Assembly: GCF_036248275.1 (NCBI RefSeq)
Contig: NZ_CP109181.1
Location: 4,402,001-4,466,000 of the forward strand
DNA length: 64,000 bases
Source of the DNA: Streptomyces sp. NBC_01716
GTDB lineage: Bacteria; Actinomycetota; Actinomycetes; Streptomycetales; Streptomycetaceae
Reading direction: 5' to 3'
Shown here in pieces: positions 7,797 through 16,734 of the stretch (the stretch's first letter is position 1; the number at the start of each line of letters is the position of its first letter). The notes below the pieces were generated by a model. It was not told the DNA's origin. It did not search any database and saw nothing but the letters and a program-made list of their open reading frames with translations. Both the position numbers and the translations under genes were made by a program.

Positions 7797-8894
7797 GTGG
7801 CGATCGATCCGGAAGGGCATGCCGGAAATCCCGGTCTGCCGAACGAAGTTCGCGCTAATATTGTTGAGCCATTCTTCCAGCGCTTGCGGGCCATGGACAG
7901 CGCGCTGCTCGAAGAACCTGAAATAAGTGCGTTACTTGTCAACCAGGTCGAGTTATTGCTGGACGACATAGCGCGGGGCGCGCGAACCGGTTTCCGTACC
8001 AGGACGGCGCCGAGCCGGGAATCCCTTCGAGGGGCGGCCGAATTCAGCAGGACCCGGGCGTCGCGCGGCATCCATCCGACCGAGACGGTCCGCGCCGCCG
8101 AGCTGTTCTACGAGACCGCGCTTCCCGTCGTCGTACGCGAGCTCCTGCCGGCCACACCCTCGGCGGACCAATTCCTGGACACCGCGCTGACGTTGAACGA
8201 CGCGGTGATGACACAGATCGCGCTCGGGTGTGTCGGCTACATTAAATTCCTTCGCGAGAAACTGCACAGTTCCCATCTCGACGAACGGCACAGGCTAGCC
8301 AGGGACCTGCACGACCGGGTCGCCCACGAAGTCCTGGTGGCCATGCTCGAACTGGAACTGTGCGATCCGCTGATCCAGAGCGAGAGCGCCGTCGTACGGT
8401 CGAAGCTGAAATCGGCCGAGGAAGCGCTCAAGGTGGCGCTGCGGGAAATCGGTGATCTCTCGGGTGAGCTGAGGGAATCGGTGTCCGAAACGGATCTTGA
8501 GCGCGCCCTCACCAAATTCATCGACTCCACGGTCCCGGACCGTGTCCGGGCCGAATTGACCGTCACAGGAAATGTCGACGAAATACCGGCGGCCGCGGCG
8601 GAAGAGCTCTACTTCATCATTCGCGAGGCGGCCAGAAACGCGCTGCGCCACTCCGACCCCGACGAACTGTGGATCACGATCAGGGTCACGGAGACGCTGG
8701 TCCAGGCGTCCGTCATCGACGACGGCGCCGGCTTCGAGGTGGCCACGCTCGCCAAGACCCGGCGAGGCGGCCTGATCTCGATCCGCGAGCGGACCGAACT
8801 GCTCGGCGGAAACCCCAGCATCCACAGTTCGGTCGGCGGCGGGACGACGGTCAACGTCTCCATCCCGCTGATCAACTGGCGCCGGCATGGCTGA
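7797..8894 (+). CDS. NarL-type sensor histidine kinase with two TTA codons
   Basis: A 365-residue soluble kinase. Residues 1-160 form an all-helical input region of unknown ligand, without membrane segments. The HisKA_3 dimerisation box has His172 in RHRLARDLHDRVAHEV, and the HATPase domain follows (EAARNALRHSDPDE, IDDGAGFE, RGGLISIRERTELLGG). The start is GTG 7797. Leucine codons 46 (7932-7934) and 53 (7953-7955) are TTA, the codon read by the bldA tRNA in Streptomyces. The first 60 codons are richer in A/T third positions than the surrounding genes. The response regulator overlaps by 8 nt. Together they probably control the adjacent cassette. Confidence 0.92.
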   Translation: MAIDPEGHAGNPGLPNEVRANIVEPFFQRLRAMDSALLEEPEISALLVNQVELLLDDIARGARTGFRTRTAPSRESLRGAAEFSRTRASRGIHPTETVRAAELFYETALPVVVRELLPATPSADQFLDTALTLNDAVMTQIALGCVGYIKFLREKLHSSHLDERHRLARDLHDRVAHEVLVAMLELELCDPLIQSESAVVRSKLKSAEEALKVALREIGDLSGELRESVSETDLERALTKFIDSTVPDRVRAELTVTGNVDEIPAAAAEELYFIIREAARNALRHSDPDELWITIRVTETLVQASVIDDGAGFEVATLAKTRRGGLISIRERTELLGGNPSIHSSVGGGTTVNVSIPLINWRRHG

Positions 8895-9558
8895 CGCCGG
8901 GAAGCCCGCGAGAGCCGACGTCACCAGCGTCGTCGTGGCCGACGACCACACCCTCTTCCGGGAGCTGCTCGCCGACCTGCTCTCCCTGGAGGACTGGCTG
9001 GAAGTCGTCGCCCAGGGCGCGAGCGGCACCGAAGCCGTGGAGCTGGTACGCCAACACCGGCCGGGCATCGCCGTACTGGACGTACAGATGCCGGGCCCGG
9101 GGATCCGGGAGACCGTACGGGAGATCGGCAGGCACTGCCCCGAGACCCGCTGCATCGTGCTGACGATGCACGACGACCCCGTGCTCTTCAGGGGCGTGCT
9201 GGACGACGGCGCCACCGCCTATCTGCTGAAGTCCGTCTCCAGCCGGGAGTTGGTCACCTCGATCCACTCCGTGATCCGCGAGCCGGAGCGGATCCACTTC
9301 TCGGTGACCCGGAACATGATCAGAGGTCTCGACGGGCCGGCCGCCGACCGGCTCCTGTCCGCGCGCGAGGTCGAGATCCTCAGCTACGTCGCGCAGGCGC
9401 GCAGCAACGCGGAGATCGCCGCCACGCTGTTCCTGGCCGAGACTACCGTCAAGCGCCATCTGACGAACGCGTACCGGAAGCTCGGCGCGGTGTCGCGGGT
9501 GGACGCGATCCGCCGGGCGATGGACGCCGGGATCATCGCCCCGTACCAGCAGCCGTGA
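8887..9558 (+). CDS. NarL/FixJ-family response regulator
   Basis: A 223-residue cytosolic regulator. The receiver has acidic residues in VVVADDHTLFRE and the phosphoacceptor Asp65 in VLDVQMPG; the conserved Lys lies in YLLKSVSS. A LuxR-type HTH occupies roughly residues 155-215 (LSAREVEILSYVAQARSN, LFLAETTVKRHLTNAYRKLG). It overlaps the upstream kinase gene by 8 nt, so the pair is translationally coupled and almost certainly cognate. It ends the rightward cassette and faces a leftward gene 43 nt away. Targets are unknown; the cassette promoter is the obvious candidate. Confidence 0.94.
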   Translation: MADAGKPARADVTSVVVADDHTLFRELLADLLSLEDWLEVVAQGASGTEAVELVRQHRPGIAVLDVQMPGPGIRETVREIGRHCPETRCIVLTMHDDPVLFRGVLDDGATAYLLKSVSSRELVTSIHSVIREPERIHFSVTRNMIRGLDGPAADRLLSAREVEILSYVAQARSNAEIAATLFLAETTVKRHLTNAYRKLGAVSRVDAIRRAMDAGIIAPYQQP

Positions 9559-9601
9559 CGCCCGCCGCCGTGTGACGCGGGCCCGGCCGATTCCCGGTGA
9601 C

Positions 9602-10414
9602 CTATTCCGGCCGGTGCTCGGGTCCGCCGAAGTCGGGGCTGGAGAAGTCCGGACTGGAGTACGTGGGGCGCTGGCCGCTCGAAGCGCCGTCGTCCGGGCT
9701 GGAGAAGTCCGGGCGGCTGTAGCCCATCTTCGGCAGATGCCGGGCCGGGCGGACCTTCGGCGCGGGCTCCACGCCGGGCGCGGCCAGGGCCTCCCGCAGG
9801 AACGGCAGGATCCCCCGCTCCAGCAGGGCGGTGCGCCACGCCTCACGGGCCCGTGACACCTCGTCGGGCCACCCGCTGTCCGGCTGGCCTGCCGGGACCT
9901 GCGTCGACCCGTTGCGCAGGGCTGTGATCAGCAGCCCGGCCCCGCCGGCGGCCAGACCGACGGCCGTGACGGCGCAGAAGAACAGACCGACCGTCACCAG
10001 GGTGTCGGAGAAGGCTGGCACCGGGCTGAGCAGTCTCAGCAGGAAGCCGACCAGCAGGAAGACGACGGCCGCCGCGCCTCCGAGAGCCGGCACCAGGACC
10101 GCGACGACGGCGGCCAGACCCGCGCCGGTCTCGCTCGGCCCTTGCACGGCCGGGCTCAGTACGGAGTTGCCCACCGGCGAGGTGGCCGGAGTACGGAATT
10201 CCTCCCGGACCTTCGCGTAGTGCTCGTACTCGACCGCCGCGGCGGTGGTTATCAGAGACGTCGCGCCCAGAGCCATGGTGCGCAGTTGTTCGGTGTTGAG
10301 GCGCTGCCCGACATCGGCGAGATCCGGACGGTCGTGCGCATGGCGCAGCGTCTCGTCGAGAATCCGCTCGAAATCGGCGCGATCCTCGTTCAGCAGATGC
10401 GGAGCGCTGTTCAT
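9602..10414 (-). CDS. Two-helix membrane protein with proline/aspartate repeat tail
   Basis: A 270-residue protein of unknown function. Residues 1-90 are a soluble helical region (RADFERILDETLRHAHDRPDL). Two long hydrophobic segments follow (AAVVAVLVPALGGAAAVVFL and the region around TLVTVGLFFCAVTAVGLAAG), then a second soluble region. The C-terminus ends in an imperfect repeat of the type YSxPDFSSPD (YSRPDFSSPDDG, YSSPDFSSPDFGG), which looks like a flexible tail. The start ATG 10414 has no strong ribosome-binding site. It is convergent with the response regulator and belongs to a leftward block with the metallophosphoesterase. Confidence 0.75.
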   Translation of the reverse strand: MNSAPHLLNEDRADFERILDETLRHAHDRPDLADVGQRLNTEQLRTMALGATSLITTAAAVEYEHYAKVREEFRTPATSPVGNSVLSPAVQGPSETGAGLAAVVAVLVPALGGAAAVVFLLVGFLLRLLSPVPAFSDTLVTVGLFFCAVTAVGLAAGGAGLLITALRNGSTQVPAGQPDSGWPDEVSRAREAWRTALLERGILPFLREALAAPGVEPAPKVRPARHLPKMGYSRPDFSSPDDGASSGQRPTYSSPDFSSPDFGGPEHRPE

Positions 10415-10567
10415 GTGCGTCCCCCGATGCTCCGTAGGGCCGGATTGTCCGTACAGAACGGACGATTGGCGAAAACGGAGGAGAGCCTGCTACGGATGAG
10501 CCGATGGTAGAGCGATTAAGGCACGGGGTGACAGGGGGTTTACCGAAAACACCTGCCCCCACTCTGC

Positions 10568-12046
10568 TCAGTTATGCAGTGGGAGCCGTACGACCAGAAG
10601 CTTTCCGGCCATGGTCACTCCGCCGTCCATGGCGATGGCGAGCCCGTCCGCGTAGACATGCGGCCCGTCGACCACGGGTCCCGAATTCTCCTCGTCGTCC
10701 GACGCGTCCTCGGTGCCGACTTCGCCGAGCAGATACGGAATCGGGCTGTGGCCGTGGACAATCCGCTGCCCGCCGTACGCGGCCATCAGCTCCCTGGCCG
10801 CTTCCGAACCGCCGTTGTCGCGGAACGCGAAACGCTTGGTGAGCTTGCGGAAGATGTCCCAGCACTCGTCCGCGTCGTTGCGGGTGAGGATGGCGCGGAC
10901 GTTGTCGTTGACGTCCTCGATGCTGTCGCCGTAGTCGAGATACGCGGTCGTGTCGGAGTGCATCAGCAGATGCCCGTCCTCCTCCACGAGGGCGTCGAGC
11001 CGGGACATCCACTGGAGATGGACGTCCTGGAGGCGCTCCATGTCCGTCTTCTGCCCGCCGTTGAGCAGCCAGGCGGCCTGGAAGGTGGCGGTGCCGGCAC
11101 CGGAGTTGACCGGGGTGTCGCCGAAGCGGCGGGCGCCGAGCAGCAGCAGTTCGTGATTGCCCATCAGGGCCTTGCAGTAGCCGCCGGCGGCGGCGGCCTC
11201 GGCGGAGAGCCGCATGACGAGGTCGATGACACCGACGCCGTCGGGGCCCCGGTCGGTGAAGTCGCCGAGGAACCACAGGCGGGTGTTGCCCGCGGCCCAG
11301 CTGCCCTCACCGTCGATGAGGCCCTGTTCGGCGAGGGCGGCGACGAGTTCGTCGAGATAGCCGTGGACGTCGCCGACGACGAAGAGCGGGCCGAGGCCGT
11401 CCGCGGTGCCGGGGCTCGGGACGGGGGCGACGGTCACCTGCACGGTGTCACCGCGCTTGATCACCGGGAGGTCGCGCTCGGTGGGCGTGTAGCCCTCGGG
11501 GACCTCGTCGCGGGGGACGGCGTTGCCGGGATGGTCGGTGGGGGTGACGTCGGCGGCGGGCGCGGCGGGGGTCACGGCGGCCGTGACGGGGGGTGTGACG
11601 GCCTGGGAGGGGATCGCGGGGCCCGCGTACGCGTGGCTGCGCGGATCGGGGCGTGACGGGGCGTCAGAAACCCCCGTGGCCACCGGCGTCGGCCCGGGGG
11701 CGGACTCCGCCGCCTCGGGCGTCGGGAACGTGACGCCCCGCGGGTCCGTACGCGGCGCGATACCGAGTCCCGCCGGAGCGCCCGGCGGCGTGGCGGCGGC
11801 CGGCCGGCCGACGGCGGTCTCGGAGGTTTCGGCTGTCCCGGTGGGCGCGACCGCGACCGCGGTCAGCTGTGGCGCGGACTCGCCGGACCGGCCCGACTCC
11901 CCGGCCCGCGTGGTCTCTTCGGGCGGCGCGGGCTGCTCCGGGCGCTCCGGCCGTACGGGAACCTGCGTGTACGGCGGCACCCGGAAATCGCGCAGCGTCG
12001 CCGTGCGCACCACGGGTCCCTGACCGGTCCCGGCCCCCTGAGTCAT
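10568..12046 (-). CDS. Calcineurin-like metallophosphoesterase with disordered N-terminus
   Basis: A 492-residue protein. The last 290 residues are a PPP/calcineurin-type phosphoesterase with the metal-binding motifs GDVHG, GDFTDRG, GNHE and HGH in order, so a dinuclear metal phosphatase is expected. The first 200 residues are Pro/Ala/Thr-rich, low complexity and probably disordered. The reading frame extends to 12211, but GGAGGGGTCG-ATG at 12046 gives the best start (MTQGAGTGQG). Substrate (protein phosphate, dinucleotide or nucleotide) cannot be predicted. It lies downstream of, and on the same strand as, the LacI-type regulator. Confidence 0.88.
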   Translation of the reverse strand: MTQGAGTGQGPVVRTATLRDFRVPPYTQVPVRPERPEQPAPPEETTRAGESGRSGESAPQLTAVAVAPTGTAETSETAVGRPAAATPPGAPAGLGIAPRTDPRGVTFPTPEAAESAPGPTPVATGVSDAPSRPDPRSHAYAGPAIPSQAVTPPVTAAVTPAAPAADVTPTDHPGNAVPRDEVPEGYTPTERDLPVIKRGDTVQVTVAPVPSPGTADGLGPLFVVGDVHGYLDELVAALAEQGLIDGEGSWAAGNTRLWFLGDFTDRGPDGVGVIDLVMRLSAEAAAAGGYCKALMGNHELLLLGARRFGDTPVNSGAGTATFQAAWLLNGGQKTDMERLQDVHLQWMSRLDALVEEDGHLLMHSDTTAYLDYGDSIEDVNDNVRAILTRNDADECWDIFRKLTKRFAFRDNGGSEAARELMAAYGGQRIVHGHSPIPYLLGEVGTEDASDDEENSGPVVDGPHVYADGLAIAMDGGVTMAGKLLVVRLPLHN

Positions 12047-12274
12047 CGACCCCTCCACCACCGTCGCGCCTCCGTACACCTCTGGGTCCGCCTGTTCGGG
12101 CGGGGCATCCCCACCGGAGGTAGGGGAAGGTCCGCGGTGTCGTGCGCCCATCATAGGAATGCAGCCACCCCTGTGTGACGCACCAGGGGTGGTCAATCCG
12201 ATTCCACCCACGTTTCGTCGGCTGTTTTCACGCGGATCGCCCGAATTGTGTGATGCGGAGCGTGTCCGTCCGCC

Positions 12275-13387
12275 TCAGTCCCTGGCGGGAGACCTCGGAG
12301 CGCTGACGGTGGTACGGGGCGGGCGCCGCTGGGACGAGGTCCGGACGATCAGCTCCGTCGGTATCACCTGTTCGACGGGACGCCCGGTGTCGGTCCCCTC
12401 GATGGCGTCGATGAGCAACTGGACGACGGCGGTGCCGATACGGCGCGGCTTGAGCGAGAGTGTCGTGATGGGCGGCTCGGTGGTCGCGTACACGGTGGAC
12501 TCGCTGCAGCAGACCAGCAGCAGGTCCTCGGGCACCCGCAGGCCGTAGCGCCGCGCGGCGGCGAGCAGGTCGGTGCCGTTGGGGTCGAAGAGCCCGTACA
12601 CCGCGTCGGGCCGGTCGGGCCTGGCGAGCAGCCGGTCGGCGGCGACGGCCCCGGCGCAGGGGTCGTGCGCGGGGTAGGACTCGTAGACGGGGTCCTGTCC
12701 GACCCGCTCGCACCAGCGCAGATACGCGGTGGTGGAGAGCCGGGTGTACGTGTCGGTGGTGGTCCCGGTGAGCAGCCCGATCCGGCGTGCGCCGGCCGCG
12801 GCGAGATGGTCGAGCAGATCGAGTACGGCGGCCTCGTGGTCGTTGTCGACCCAGGCGGTGACGGGGAGGGTGCCGGCCGGGCGGCCGTCGGAGACGACGG
12901 GCAGGCCCTGGCGGACGAGCTCGGTGACGACCGGGTCGTGGTCGGAGGGGTCGATGACGACGGTGCCGTCGAGCGCGACGTTCGACCAGACGTCGTGGCG
13001 GGAAGTGGCCGGGAGGATGACGAGCGCGTACCCGCGGGCGAGCGCCGCGGAGGTCGCGGCCCGTGCCATCTCGGCGAAGTAGGCGAATTCGGTGAAGGTG
13101 AAAGGTTCGTCCCCGTATGTGGTGACGGTCAGGCCGATCAGGCCCGACTTGCCGGTACGGAGGGTTCGGGCCGCGGCGGACGGGCGATAGCCCAGCCGCT
13201 CGGCGACTTCTCGGACATGCCGGCGTGTGGCGTCGGGTAACCGTCCCTTGCCGTTGAGCGCGTCGGAGACGGTCGTGATGGAGACACCGGCTGCGGCGGC
13301 CACGTCCCGGATGCCCGCCCGACCTTGCCGGCTGCCCCGGCGGGATGTGTCCGTCCGGCTCACCTGGTGTTTCCCTGCTGGTGTCAT
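12275..13387 (-). CDS. LacI-family transcriptional regulator
   Basis: About 370 residues. The HTH near the N-terminus is standard LacI (GIRDVAAAAGVSITTVSDAL, then a hinge helix RPSAAARTLRTGK), followed by a periplasmic-binding-protein-like effector domain. The longest frame begins at 13435, but ATG 13387 or GTG 13363 are more likely starts; GTG 13363 has AGGGAAA nearby, and I give the longer of the two. It is divergent from the hisC-like gene across a 451-bp gap. From memory a LacI-type regulator sits in the same place in S. coelicolor. Sugar-type or other small effectors are usual for the family; the effector here is unknown. Confidence 0.9.
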   Translation of the reverse strand: MTPAGKHQVSRTDTSRRGSRQGRAGIRDVAAAAGVSITTVSDALNGKGRLPDATRRHVREVAERLGYRPSAAARTLRTGKSGLIGLTVTTYGDEPFTFTEFAYFAEMARAATSAALARGYALVILPATSRHDVWSNVALDGTVVIDPSDHDPVVTELVRQGLPVVSDGRPAGTLPVTAWVDNDHEAAVLDLLDHLAAAGARRIGLLTGTTTDTYTRLSTTAYLRWCERVGQDPVYESYPAHDPCAGAVAADRLLARPDRPDAVYGLFDPNGTDLLAAARRYGLRVPEDLLLVCCSESTVYATTEPPITTLSLKPRRIGTAVVQLLIDAIEGTDTGRPVEQVIPTELIVRTSSQRRPPRTTVSAPRSPARD

Positions 13388-13838
13388 GGCGAGCCGATAG
13401 TAGGGCTCATCAAGGTGGTGGGGCCGGTCGCACATTCACCTCCCAAGAGTCACGTTTCTGCATGATCAACAACGCTTGGAAGGCGTGGAAAACAAGGTCG
13501 CTGAGCGATTCGGTTGTGGTCTGTCAAGCGTGGAGCTTGATGGGCCTGGCGACAGTCCGATGTTTCGAAGAGGTCTCAACTCACCCTTATGGGTGACGCA
13601 CGCCATGGAGTCAGCCACCGGCGCGGGCCGGATGCGCTAGGGCTCCCCCGCTCGGAGCCCGGTCCTCACTTGCCCGGCGGCGCCTCGGGGCCCGTGCGGG
13701 GGCCGTCCGGGGCCCGGTTCCGGGAGGGGTATTCGCAGGGCCCGGCAATCCTCTTAGGGTGAGCAGTATTGGTACATCCGCATGAGGTGGGTCGATCATG
13801 TGTACGGAGACCCCAGAGCGCCCGAGGAGGACCCCGCG
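13388..13838. other. 451-bp intergenic region with two short inverted repeats
   Basis: No gene is supported here. It separates the divergent LacI regulator and hisC-like gene. Two compact dyads stand out: TCAAGC-gtgga-GCTTGA near 13528-13544, and TCACCC-TTAT-GGGTGA at 13581-13596. Either could be an operator, for example for LacI autoregulation, or a small hairpin. The part from about 13620 is extremely GC-rich and otherwise featureless. Confidence 0.4.
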
Positions 13839-14918
13839 GTGAGCGACACGAGCCCGAAGCTGCGCGCCGAGCTGGACGGCATCCCGACCTACAAGCCGGG
13901 CAGGCCGGCGGCGGTGGGCGAGGCCGTCTCGTACAAGCTGTCGTCGAACGAGAACCCCTATCCGCCGCTGCCCGGCGTGATGGAGTCCGTGCTGGCGTCG
14001 GCCGGGGCGTTCAACCGCTACCCCGACATGGCGTGCACCGGGCTGACCAGCGAGCTCGCCGACCGCTTCGAGGTGCCGGTCTCGCATGTCGCGACGGGTA
14101 CGGGCTCCGTGGGCGTCGCCCAGCAGCTGCTTCAGGCCACCTCCGGCCCCGGCGACGAGGTGATCTACGCGTGGCGGTCCTTCGAGGCGTACCCGATCAT
14201 CACGCAGATCTCGGGCGCCGCTTCGGTGAAGGTGCCGCTGGACGCGGACCAGGTGCACGACCTGGACGCGATGGTGGACGCCATCACCGACCGGACCCGG
14301 ATGATCTTCGTCTGCAACCCCAACAACCCCACGGGCACCGTCGTCCGCCGGGCCGAGCTGGAGCGCTTCCTCGACCGGGTGCCGACCGACATCCTGGTCG
14401 TGCTGGACGAGGCGTACCGGGAGTTCATCCGCGACACCGAGGTCCCCGACGGCGTCGAGATCTACCGGGAGCGCCCGAATGTGGCCGTGCTCCGGACCTT
14501 CTCCAAGGCGTACGGCTTGGCGGGCCTGCGGGTCGGCTTCGCCATCGCCCACGAGCGGGTGGCCGCGGCCCTGCGCAAGACCGCGGTGCCCTTCGGGGTG
14601 AGCCAGATCGCACAGGACGCGGCGGTCGCCTCGCTGCGCGCCGAGGAGGAGCTGCTGGAGCGGGTGGCGGAGCTGGTCGTCGAGCGCACCAGGGTCAGCG
14701 AGGCGCTGCGCGGTCAGGGCTGGACCGTGCCCGAGACGCAGGCCAACTTCGTGTGGCTGGGTCTGGGGGACCGTACGACCGACTTCGCGGCGGAGTGCGA
14801 GCGCGCGGGTGTGACGGTCCGGCCGTTCGCGGGCGAGGGCGTACGGGTCACGATCGGCGAGTACAAGGCGAACGACCTGTTCCTGCGGACGGCGGAGTCC
14901 TTCCGCGAGGAGAGCTGA
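13839..14918 (+). CDS. Histidinol-phosphate aminotransferase-like PLP enzyme
   Basis: A 359-residue class I/II aminotransferase of the HisC type. The PLP lysine is Lys223 in TFSKAYGLAGLRVGF; FVCNPNNPTG holds the Asn that binds the cofactor, and the N-terminal LSSNENPYPP is the usual HisC opening. The frame extends to 13782, but GAGGAGG at 13824-13830 is spaced 8 nt from GTG 13839, so that start is preferred. It is not in a his operon here; it sits just before the cytochrome bd genes, as in S. coelicolor from memory. It may be a second HisC or an aromatic amino-acid aminotransferase. Confidence 0.88.
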   Translation: MSDTSPKLRAELDGIPTYKPGRPAAVGEAVSYKLSSNENPYPPLPGVMESVLASAGAFNRYPDMACTGLTSELADRFEVPVSHVATGTGSVGVAQQLLQATSGPGDEVIYAWRSFEAYPIITQISGAASVKVPLDADQVHDLDAMVDAITDRTRMIFVCNPNNPTGTVVRRAELERFLDRVPTDILVVLDEAYREFIRDTEVPDGVEIYRERPNVAVLRTFSKAYGLAGLRVGFAIAHERVAAALRKTAVPFGVSQIAQDAAVASLRAEEELLERVAELVVERTRVSEALRGQGWTVPETQANFVWLGLGDRTTDFAAECERAGVTVRPFAGEGVRVTIGEYKANDLFLRTAESFREES

Positions 14919-15028
14919 GCGGATCCGGGCGGGGCGCCCGCGGGGCGCCACGGTACGCGGGCCAGGGCGCGGTCGGAGCGCGGTCGGGGCGCGCGGTCAC
15001 GGCGGGATGTTCGAAGGGGACCCCCCCC

Positions 15029-15059
15029 TTGAAGATCCGGTCGGGCCGTGCGCCATACT
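15029..15059 (+). promoter_or_regulatory. Possible cyd operon promoter
   Basis: TTGAAG (15029-15034) and CATACT (15054-15059) with a 19-bp spacer lie just before the Rex operator, which would then cover about +5 to +20. The spacer is long, so this is only a plausible match. Confidence 0.35.
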
Positions 15060-15071
15060 TTTGCTTGTGAA

Positions 15072-15087
15072 TGTGAACGCGTTCACA
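15072..15087. promoter_or_regulatory. Rex operator (ROP) upstream of cydA
   Basis: The perfect 16-bp palindrome TGTGAACGCGTTCACA is identical to the Streptomyces Rex operator as I know it. Rex is the NADH/NAD+-sensing repressor that controls the cytochrome bd operon. The site lies about 100 bp before cydA, so the operon is expected to be derepressed when NADH rises under oxygen limitation. Confidence 0.95.
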
Positions 15088-15188
15088 AGCATGCTCGATG
15101 CCTCCTGTTTCGTCCGCTTCCTACCGGGACTTTCGGGACAGGCCGCAGCCCCCGGCGCGGGGCCCGTAAGGAGAAGGAGAGAGACGAC

Positions 15189-16718
15189 GTGGACATCGCA
15201 CTGGCCCCCGAGACTCTCGCGCGATGGCAGTTCGGCATCACCACCGTCTACCACTTCCTCTTCGTCCCCCTCACGATCTCGCTCGCCGCGCTGACCGCCG
15301 GCCTGGAGACCGCCTGGGTGCGGACGTCGAATCCGAAGTACCTCAAGGCGACGAAGTTCTGGGGCAAGCTCTTCCTGATCAACATAGCCATGGGTGTCGT
15401 CACCGGCATCGTGCAGGAGTTCCAGTTCGGCATGAACTGGTCGGACTACTCCCGCTTCGTGGGCGACGTCTTCGGCGCTCCGCTCGCCTTCGAGGCGCTG
15501 ATCGCCTTCTTCTTCGAGTCCACCTTCATCGGACTGTGGATCTTCGGCTGGGACAAGCTGCCCAAGAAGATCCATCTGGCCTGTATGTGGATGGTCTCGA
15601 TCGGCACAATCCTCTCCGCCTACTTCATCCTGGCGGCCAACTCCTGGATGCAGCACCCGGTCGGCTACCGCATCAACGAGGAGCGCGGCCGGGCCGAACT
15701 CACCGACTTCTGGGCCGTACTGACGCAGAACACCGCGCTCGCCCAGTTCTTCCACACCATGACGGCGGCCTTCATGGTCGGCGGCGCCTTCATGGTCGGC
15801 ATCTCCGCCTTCCATCTCGCCCGCCGGGGGCGCAAGGGGCACCAGCAGCACATCCCGGTGATGCGGACCTCGCTCCGGCTCGGCCTGGTCACCCTGGTGA
15901 CGGCCGGTCTGCTCACCGCCGTCAGCGGCGACACGCTCGGCAAGATCATGTACGAGCAGCAGCCGATGAAGATGGCCGCCGCCGAGGCCCTCTGGGACGG
16001 CGAGGCGCCCGCGCCGTTCTCGGTCTTCGCGTACGGGGACGTGGACAAGGGCCACAACAAGGTCGCCATCGAGGTCCCCGGCCTGCTCTCCTTCCTCGCG
16101 CACAGCGACTTCGAGTCCTTCGTGCCGGGCATCAACGACGTGCAGAAGGCCGAGCAGGAGAAGTACGGGCCCGGCGACTACCGGCCCAACATCCCCGTCG
16201 CGTACTGGGGCTTCCGCTGGATGATCGGCTTCGGCATGGCGTCGCTGGGCATCGGGCTCCTCGGACTCTGGCTGACCCGGCGGAAGTTCCTGCTGCCGAA
16301 GCGGCTGCGGACCGGCGAGGACGAGGTGCCCCATCTCGTGCTCTTCCGCAACAAGGCGCTGAGCCCCCGGTTCGCCCACATGTACTGGCTCGTCGCCCTG
16401 TGGACGATGCTCTTCCCGCTGATCGCCAACTCCTGGGGCTGGATCTTCACCGAGACCGGCCGGCAGCCCTGGGTGGTCTACGGGGTGCTGCGCACGGCCG
16501 ACGCCGTCTCCCCCGGTACGTCGCAGGGCGAGGTGCTCACCTCGATGATCGTCTTCACTCTGCTCTACGCCGTGCTCGCCGTCGTGGAGGTCAAGCTGCT
16601 CGTGAAGTACGTCAAGGCGGGTCCGCCCGATCTCACCGACGACGACCTCAACCCACCCACGAAGATCGGCGGTCACGACGCGAAGGACGCCGACCGCCCG
16701 ATGGCCTTCTCGTACTGA
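15189..16718 (+). CDS. cydA: Cytochrome bd ubiquinol/menaquinol oxidase subunit I
   Basis: A 509-residue, multi-helix membrane protein carrying the heme b and d sites of the high-affinity terminal oxidase that reduces O2 to water with quinol. CydA hallmarks are visible: RWQFGITTVYHFLFVPLT at the N-terminus (heme-ligand His), the Q-loop and GWIFTETGRQPW near the C-terminus. GTG 15189 is chosen because AAGGAGAAGGAGA precedes it and the sequence from there matches CydA; the frame extends to 15048 through non-conserved sequence and the Rex operator. The longer form of the Q-loop seen in proteobacteria appears absent. First gene of cydA-cydB-cydCD. Confidence 0.97.
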   Translation: MDIALAPETLARWQFGITTVYHFLFVPLTISLAALTAGLETAWVRTSNPKYLKATKFWGKLFLINIAMGVVTGIVQEFQFGMNWSDYSRFVGDVFGAPLAFEALIAFFFESTFIGLWIFGWDKLPKKIHLACMWMVSIGTILSAYFILAANSWMQHPVGYRINEERGRAELTDFWAVLTQNTALAQFFHTMTAAFMVGGAFMVGISAFHLARRGRKGHQQHIPVMRTSLRLGLVTLVTAGLLTAVSGDTLGKIMYEQQPMKMAAAEALWDGEAPAPFSVFAYGDVDKGHNKVAIEVPGLLSFLAHSDFESFVPGINDVQKAEQEKYGPGDYRPNIPVAYWGFRWMIGFGMASLGIGLLGLWLTRRKFLLPKRLRTGEDEVPHLVLFRNKALSPRFAHMYWLVALWTMLFPLIANSWGWIFTETGRQPWVVYGVLRTADAVSPGTSQGEVLTSMIVFTLLYAVLAVVEVKLLVKYVKAGPPDLTDDDLNPPTKIGGHDAKDADRPMAFSY

Positions 16719-16734
16719 GGAGTTGAACCGAATC

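Noticed and set aside
13388..13838. tRNA gene or attachment site in the LacI-hisC gap
   Set aside because: I looked for a T-loop motif and cloverleaf stems and found none; nor did I see a tRNA elsewhere in the window.
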